Positions 37,217 through 41,091 of a DNA stretch of 41,091 bases are shown in pieces. Numbering within the stretch: position 1 is the first letter of the stretch; each line of letters begins with the position of its first letter. The stretch is from DAOUJW01 sp034421015 (GTDB lineage Bacteria; Chloroflexota; Dehalococcoidia; Lucifugimonadales; UBA2985). Under the pieces are notes generated by a model. The model saw only the letters and a program-made list of their open reading frames with translations, did not search any database and was not told the origin of the DNA. The position numbers and the translations under genes are program-made. The stretch covers positions 1 to 41,091 of the forward strand of contig DAOUKT010000029.1 of the NCBI GenBank assembly GCA_034421015.1, written 5' to 3'.

Positions 37217-40039
37217 ATGACACAATCCGCTAGCTCCCTGTGGCCCTGGCAGGAGGAGGTCTGCGTCTCCCTTGACCTGGAGACCACCGGCGTCAGCGCC
37301 GACGCCGACGAGATCATTGAGGTTGGCGCGGTGAGATTCCAGGGCGACACCGTCCTGGACACCTTTCAGGCCCTGGTCAACCCGTACAGGCCGGTCCCAC
37401 AGTTCGTCCGTGACCTGACCGGCATCACCCAGTCCCAGGTTGATTCTGCCACCGCCTTCTCGGTCATCGCCTCCGACCTGGAGACCTTCATAGGCGATTA
37501 TCCCATCGTCGGGCAGAACATCGGATTTGACATTGCGTTCCTGGAGAGAAAGGGGATTTCGCTCCCCAATCTCCGCTACGACACCCGTGACATGGCCTCC
37601 ATTTTCCTGCCCCGCCTGAGGGAGTACTCCCTGGGTTCACTGGCGTCGTCCCTTGGCATAGTGCATCCACGGCCCCACAGGGCGCTGCCCGACGCAGAGG
37701 TCACCTTCAGGGTGTTCGACGCCCTCAAGTCAGTGGCCTTGGAGATGGACGAGGCGATACTTGCGGAGATCCACTCGTTGCACGCAAGGGCCCAGTCCAG
37801 CCTGGCGGCGCTTCTCCTTCGACTGCAAAGCAGCGGCAGGCGACCGGAGAGCACAAGGCCGCCGCTCGCCGCTCCCGAATCTGAAGAGACGCAGCCTGAG
37901 GAACAGGCCGTTCCGGCGGCCGCCGTCCGCGAGCCGGACTCGCACCTCGAATACGGTGACGAGGCGATTGCCGGGTTCTTCCGGGAGGACGGCCCTCTGG
38001 CCTGGGTCATGGACAGCTATCGCTACCGGCCGCAGCAGGTGGAGATGGCCAGGGCCGTCGCGCAGGCGATGGAGGAGAGCAAACACCTGGTGGTCGAGGG
38101 CGGAACGGGCGTCGGCAAGTCGATGGCGTACCTTCTGCCCGCGGCCATGTTCGCCCAGGCCAGCGGGTCCAGGGTGGTGGTGTCCACAAACACCATCAAC
38201 CTCCAGGAGCAGCTGATTTCCAAGGACCTGCCAACACTGTCCGCGGCGATTGCGGGCTGGTCGCCAGAGCTTCGAGACGTATCCTTTGCGCTGCTGAAGG
38301 GCAGAGACAACTACCTGTGCCTGCGACGCTGGGGCCAGCTGCGGGGGGAGGAGTCCATCACGCCTGAGGAGGCGACCCTGGCCTCCAAGGTGCTGGTCTG
38401 GCTGCAGTCCACGTCAAGCGGAGACCGGGCGGAGATGAACATGACGCCCAGGGACGCCTTCCAGTGGAGCCGCGTTTCCGCCGCCGAGTGCCCGGACTGG
38501 CGGGAGAGGGGTTGCTTTCTCAGGGCCGCGCGCGCCAGGGCGGAGACCGCCGACGTCGTCGTGGTCAACCACGCTCTGCTTATGCGAGACCTGGCCGATG
38601 GCACGGGCAGCATCCCCGACTACGACTACCTCATTGTGGATGAGGCGCATCACCTGGAGGAGGAGGCGACCCGGCAGTTCGGGTGGCGATTGTCCCAGGG
38701 CATGGTAGAGCAGCGCCTCGACAGGCTGGAAGGAGGCCGGGGGCTGTACGCCTCGCTGAGGATTGCCCTGGGCCAGCTTTTCGCTTCGCCCCGTGCGGAG
38801 GTGCTGGAGCCCATTGCCAACGAGGGTGAGTCCCTTGTGCCCAGGGCCAGGGAGCGCGCCGCCGAGCTTTGGGCCGCCCTGGCCGCCTTCCTGGGGCGTC
38901 ACCAGGACGGTGGGGACGTGCGCCAGCTTGTCCTGCAGATAACCGGCGGGTCACGCGCGCAGCCCGACTGGTCTCAGTTGGAGGTCGCCTGGGAGAACGC
39001 AGACCTTGCCCTTGCGGACGTGGTCAAAAATCTTGAGCGGGTGTCGGTCGGGCTTTCCGGCCTGGATGAGACCCAGGTCGCCGGGCTGGACACGATTGTG
39101 ACGGAGGTCGGGTCATCCATAAGCGCCATCGGCGACTTCCGGGAGAAGCTGAGGTCATTCGTGGCCCATCCTGAGGACAACCGCATTCTGTGGATGACCC
39201 AGGACAGCAGGGGAGGGGAGTTCGCGCTGAACGCCGCCCCCTTGGAGGTCGGAGAGCTGCTGCAGGAGCGCCTGTTTTCGCAGAAGGAGTCGGTTGTCCT
39301 CACCAGCGCGACCATGAGCACCCAGGGCAACTTCCATCACATCACCGAGCGTCTGGGTCTTGAGGACTCCGAGGAACTGCTGGTCGACTCTCCCTTCGAT
39401 TACCCGAGATCAGTCCTGCTGTGCGTGCCCAGGGATATGCCCGACCCGACAAACGGGGGTTACCAGGCGGCGTTGCAGCAGGCGTTGATAGACATCTGCC
39501 GGGCCGCCGAGGGCCGGACGATGGGCCTGTTCACGTCCCACGCGTCGCTGCAGACGGCCCGCTCCGGGATAAAGGACGCTCTGGAGCGAGAGGGGTACCA
39601 GGTGCTGGGTCAGGGGGTGGACGGCTCGCCGCGCGCTCTGCTGGAGGCCTTCCTGCGTGAGCCGAAGTCGGTGCTGCTGGGCACGGCCAGCTTCTGGGAG
39701 GGAGTGGACATACCCGGCGGCGCGCTCAAGGCGTTGGTGGTGGCCCGGCTGCCCTTCAACGTGCCCACCGAGCCGGTGTTCGCAGCGCGGTCGCAGCTCT
39801 TTGACGACCCCTTCAACCAGTACGCCGTGCCCCAGTCGGTGCTGCGATTCCGGCAGGGCTTCGGGCGGCTGATCCGCGGGGAGGAGGACAGGGGAGTGGT
39901 GGTTGTCCTGGACCAGCGCATCGTAGCCAGGCGCTACGGGCGGGTGTTCCTGGAGTCGATACCCGAGTGCACAGTGTCCAAGGGAGGACTAAGGGAGCTT
40001 TCGGAAGAAGTGAAGCGATGGCTGGCAGTCGCTCCCTGA
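37217..40039 (+). CDS. dinG: DnaQ-like exonuclease / DinG-type helicase fusion
   Basis: This 940-residue protein is of the Gram-positive DinG type. Residues about 15-180 form a DEDDh 3'-5' exonuclease (SLDLETTG; QNIGFDIAFLE; HRALPDAE). Residues about 255-930 form an XPD/DinG superfamily 2 helicase. Walker A is VVEGGTGVGKSMAYLL, the DEAH box is YLIVDEAHHLEEEA, motif III is VVLTSATM and motif VI is RFRQGFGRLIRG. Of the four Fe-S cysteines of XPD-like helicases I see three (NYLC, ECPDW and RGCF); the one usually a few residues before the CP is missing. It probably processes branched or RNA-DNA structures in repair. It ends overlapping the glycosylase gene. Confidence 0.92.
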   Translation: MTQSASSLWPWQEEVCVSLDLETTGVSADADEIIEVGAVRFQGDTVLDTFQALVNPYRPVPQFVRDLTGITQSQVDSATAFSVIASDLETFIGDYPIVGQNIGFDIAFLERKGISLPNLRYDTRDMASIFLPRLREYSLGSLASSLGIVHPRPHRALPDAEVTFRVFDALKSVALEMDEAILAEIHSLHARAQSSLAALLLRLQSSGRRPESTRPPLAAPESEETQPEEQAVPAAAVREPDSHLEYGDEAIAGFFREDGPLAWVMDSYRYRPQQVEMARAVAQAMEESKHLVVEGGTGVGKSMAYLLPAAMFAQASGSRVVVSTNTINLQEQLISKDLPTLSAAIAGWSPELRDVSFALLKGRDNYLCLRRWGQLRGEESITPEEATLASKVLVWLQSTSSGDRAEMNMTPRDAFQWSRVSAAECPDWRERGCFLRAARARAETADVVVVNHALLMRDLADGTGSIPDYDYLIVDEAHHLEEEATRQFGWRLSQGMVEQRLDRLEGGRGLYASLRIALGQLFASPRAEVLEPIANEGESLVPRARERAAELWAALAAFLGRHQDGGDVRQLVLQITGGSRAQPDWSQLEVAWENADLALADVVKNLERVSVGLSGLDETQVAGLDTIVTEVGSSISAIGDFREKLRSFVAHPEDNRILWMTQDSRGGEFALNAAPLEVGELLQERLFSQKESVVLTSATMSTQGNFHHITERLGLEDSEELLVDSPFDYPRSVLLCVPRDMPDPTNGGYQAALQQALIDICRAAEGRTMGLFTSHASLQTARSGIKDALEREGYQVLGQGVDGSPRALLEAFLREPKSVLLGTASFWEGVDIPGGALKALVVARLPFNVPTEPVFAARSQLFDDPFNQYAVPQSVLRFRQGFGRLIRGEEDRGVVVVLDQRIVARRYGRVFLESIPECTVSKGGLRELSEEVKRWLAVAP

Positions 40040-40881
40040 CTCTTGACGTACCCCAGCCCCTGGACCTGGTGACCACGCTGGACAGCGGGCAGGCCTTCCG
40101 CTGGCATCACCACGGGAACTGGTCTTACGGCGTTGTCCAGGGCAACCTGCTGGGACTGAGGCAGGACGGCTCCCGGCTGGAGGTGCGATCATCGCTGTCT
40201 TCGCCCCATGAAGTTGATGCCTTGGTGCGGGACTACCTTCGTCTGGACGACGACCTGGACGCCATCTGCGCCACCATCAACACCGACCCCTACCTTGCGT
40301 GGTCAATCGGCCGGTATCCCGGCCTTCGAGTCCTGCGCCAGGACCCGTGGGAGTGCCTGGTGTCCTTCATCTGCTCCGCCAACTCAAACATCCCTCGCAT
40401 CCGCTGGACGATGAACCAACTAGCCGGCAAGTACGGAACGCCCCTGGAGATGGACGGCCACGCGCATCACATCTTTCCCGCGCCGGAAGTCCTCGCGAAG
40501 GCGGGCGAGAGCAGACTGCGGGAGCTCAAGATGGGGTTCCGCGCCAAGTACGTTGCGGAGGCCGCCGAGAAGGTGGCTGCCGGCGACGTGAGGCTGTGGC
40601 CCCTTCGCGAGGCGTCCTATGACGAGGCCAAGGGAGCGCTGATGTCGCTGAACGGGGTAGGGGAGAAGATAGCGGACTGCGTGCTGCTCTTCTCCCTGGA
40701 CAAGATGAGCGCCTTCCCGATAGACCGCTGGATACGCCGCGCGATGGAGGAGTGGTACCTGGAGGGAGCTAAGCTAAACTACAAAAATGGCCGGATCTGG
40801 TCGGTGGAGAGGTGGGGAGAGAACGCCGGCTACGCCAACCAGTATCTGTTCCAGCTGAAGCGTCTGGAGGACAAGGGGTAG
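40018..40881 (+). CDS. ogg: Ogg1-type 8-oxoguanine DNA glycosylase/AP lyase
   Basis: The 287-residue enzyme excises 8-oxoguanine and nicks the abasic site. The N-terminal OGG domain has LDLVTTLDSGQAFRWHHHGNWSYGVVQG. The glycosylase core has PWECLVSFICSANSNIPRI. The HhH-GPD motif SLNGVGEKIADCVLLFSLD holds the catalytic Lys, and AFPIDRWIRRAM holds the catalytic Asp. These match human OGG1 (K249/D268). ATG 40018 is inside the end of dinG (22-base overlap), so the two repair genes are co-translated; an in-frame upstream ATG at 39967 gives a non-family tail. It ends before a repeat and an IS element. Confidence 0.93.
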   Translation: MAGSRSLTLDVPQPLDLVTTLDSGQAFRWHHHGNWSYGVVQGNLLGLRQDGSRLEVRSSLSSPHEVDALVRDYLRLDDDLDAICATINTDPYLAWSIGRYPGLRVLRQDPWECLVSFICSANSNIPRIRWTMNQLAGKYGTPLEMDGHAHHIFPAPEVLAKAGESRLRELKMGFRAKYVAEAAEKVAAGDVRLWPLREASYDEAKGALMSLNGVGEKIADCVLLFSLDKMSAFPIDRWIRRAMEEWYLEGAKLNYKNGRIWSVERWGENAGYANQYLFQLKRLEDKG

Positions 40882-40926
40882 GAGGACGTTATCGGCGACC
40901 TCTGCGGAGCTCGAGCGTCTGCCCCC

Positions 40927-40949
40927 CATTCCTGCGCAGGCAGGAATCC
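40927..40949 (+). repeat. REP-like half repeat, copy 4
   Basis: CATTCCTGC-GCAG-GCAGGAATCC (40927-40949) repeats the CATTCCTGC...GCAGGAATCCAG half of copy 2, in the same orientation. It lies about 75 bases before the IS30-type transposase start. Confidence 0.6.
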
Positions 40950-41000
40950 AGAGCGTCTGCAAGAGCATGGGATAGACCCCCTAAACTCACAGACGAAGTG

Positions 41001-41021
41001 CAACACCTTGTTAAGGTGTTG
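41001..41021 (+). repeat. Palindrome upstream of the IS30-type gene (possible inverted terminal repeat)
   Basis: CAACACCTT (41001-41009) pairs with AAGGTGTTG (41013-41021) around GTT, ending 2 bases before the transposase ATG. It may be the left end of the IS or an operator of its gene. Confidence 0.55.
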
Positions 41022-41023
41022 TC

Positions 41024-41091
41024 ATGGGAAAGAGATACAAGCATGTCACCATTGAAGAGCGGTGTGAGATGGCCCGTTTACGAGCCGCGGG
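41024..41091 (+). mobile_element. IS30-family transposase, 5' part only
   Basis: Reading from ATG 41024 gives MGKRYKHVTIEERCEMARL and continues open to the window edge. The opening 'GxxY-x-x-x-T-x-EER-x-x-I/M-A-x-L' is the N-terminal helix-turn-helix of IS30 transposases. Only about 22 codons are visible, so intactness is unknown. The palindrome just upstream and the REP-like repeat mark the boundary of the otherwise conserved repair-gene region. Confidence 0.7.

Overview
This 41-kb window is GC-rich and densely coded. It looks like a chromosomal segment of an uncultured Chloroflexota bacterium, most plausibly a marine SAR202 or other Dehalococcoidia-like lineage. That placement is inference. 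It rests on the auracyanin-like cupredoxin lipoprotein, the amplified thiolase/DUF35 and CaiB-type CoA-transferase genes, a GlcD-GlcF fusion flavoenzyme, a class A RNase P RNA, a large-type bacterial SRP RNA and Thr/Pro-rich lipoprotein linkers. No 16S rRNA or unambiguous tRNA is present to settle it.

Layout. 1-2.3 kb: a REP-like repeat, an AcuC-type deacetylase and a DUF5343 protein. 2.3-3.1 kb: a long non-coding stretch. 3.1-10.5 kb: housekeeping genes (FtsZ, Mut7-C RNase, DUF971, LarB, cupredoxin, C4 zinc-ribbon coiled-coil protein, a serine recombinase homologue with no catalytic residues, a PPOX flavoprotein, rnpB, BirA). 10.5-13.1 kb: a PQQ-type sugar dehydrogenase lipoprotein and an ornithine-cyclodeaminase homologue. 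13.1-22.9 kb: four paralogous minus-strand cassettes, each encoding a DUF35 zinc-ribbon/OB-fold protein followed by a SCP-x/Ltp2-like thiolase. Between the second and third lies a plus-strand pair, a YfcE-like phosphoesterase that has lost its metal ligands and a membrane protein with LEA-like 11-residue repeats. 23.1-25.8 kb: a defence-type islet with hicB-hicA and an AAA ATPase plus DUF4276 pair. 25.9-34.1 kb: a fused tandem class III CoA-transferase, an RCC1-repeat lipoprotein, a two-domain rhodanese whose catalytic cysteine codon is TGA, a DUF6941-like protein and a GlcD-GlcF fusion. 34.2-40.9 kb: a His-rich membrane protein, SRP RNA, ksgA, ispE, a small membrane protein, a DnaQ-DinG helicase and an Ogg-type glycosylase. 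The right edge cuts into an IS30-family transposase.

The most notable points are these. (1) The rhodanese is a strong selenoprotein candidate, with a hairpin at the spacing expected of a bacterial SECIS. (2) The four DUF35-thiolase cassettes each carry their own TTGACA-17-bp promoter, and all four DUF35 genes start with TTG behind a strong Shine-Dalgarno. They resemble an acyl-CoA chain-shortening (thiolase/retro-aldolase) system diversified by substrate. (3) Two genes, the recombinase and the phosphoesterase, have intact folds but lost active sites. (4) The AAA ATPase of the defence-like pair contains an in-frame 9-bp minisatellite. All functional statements come from reading the sequence; no database search was run.
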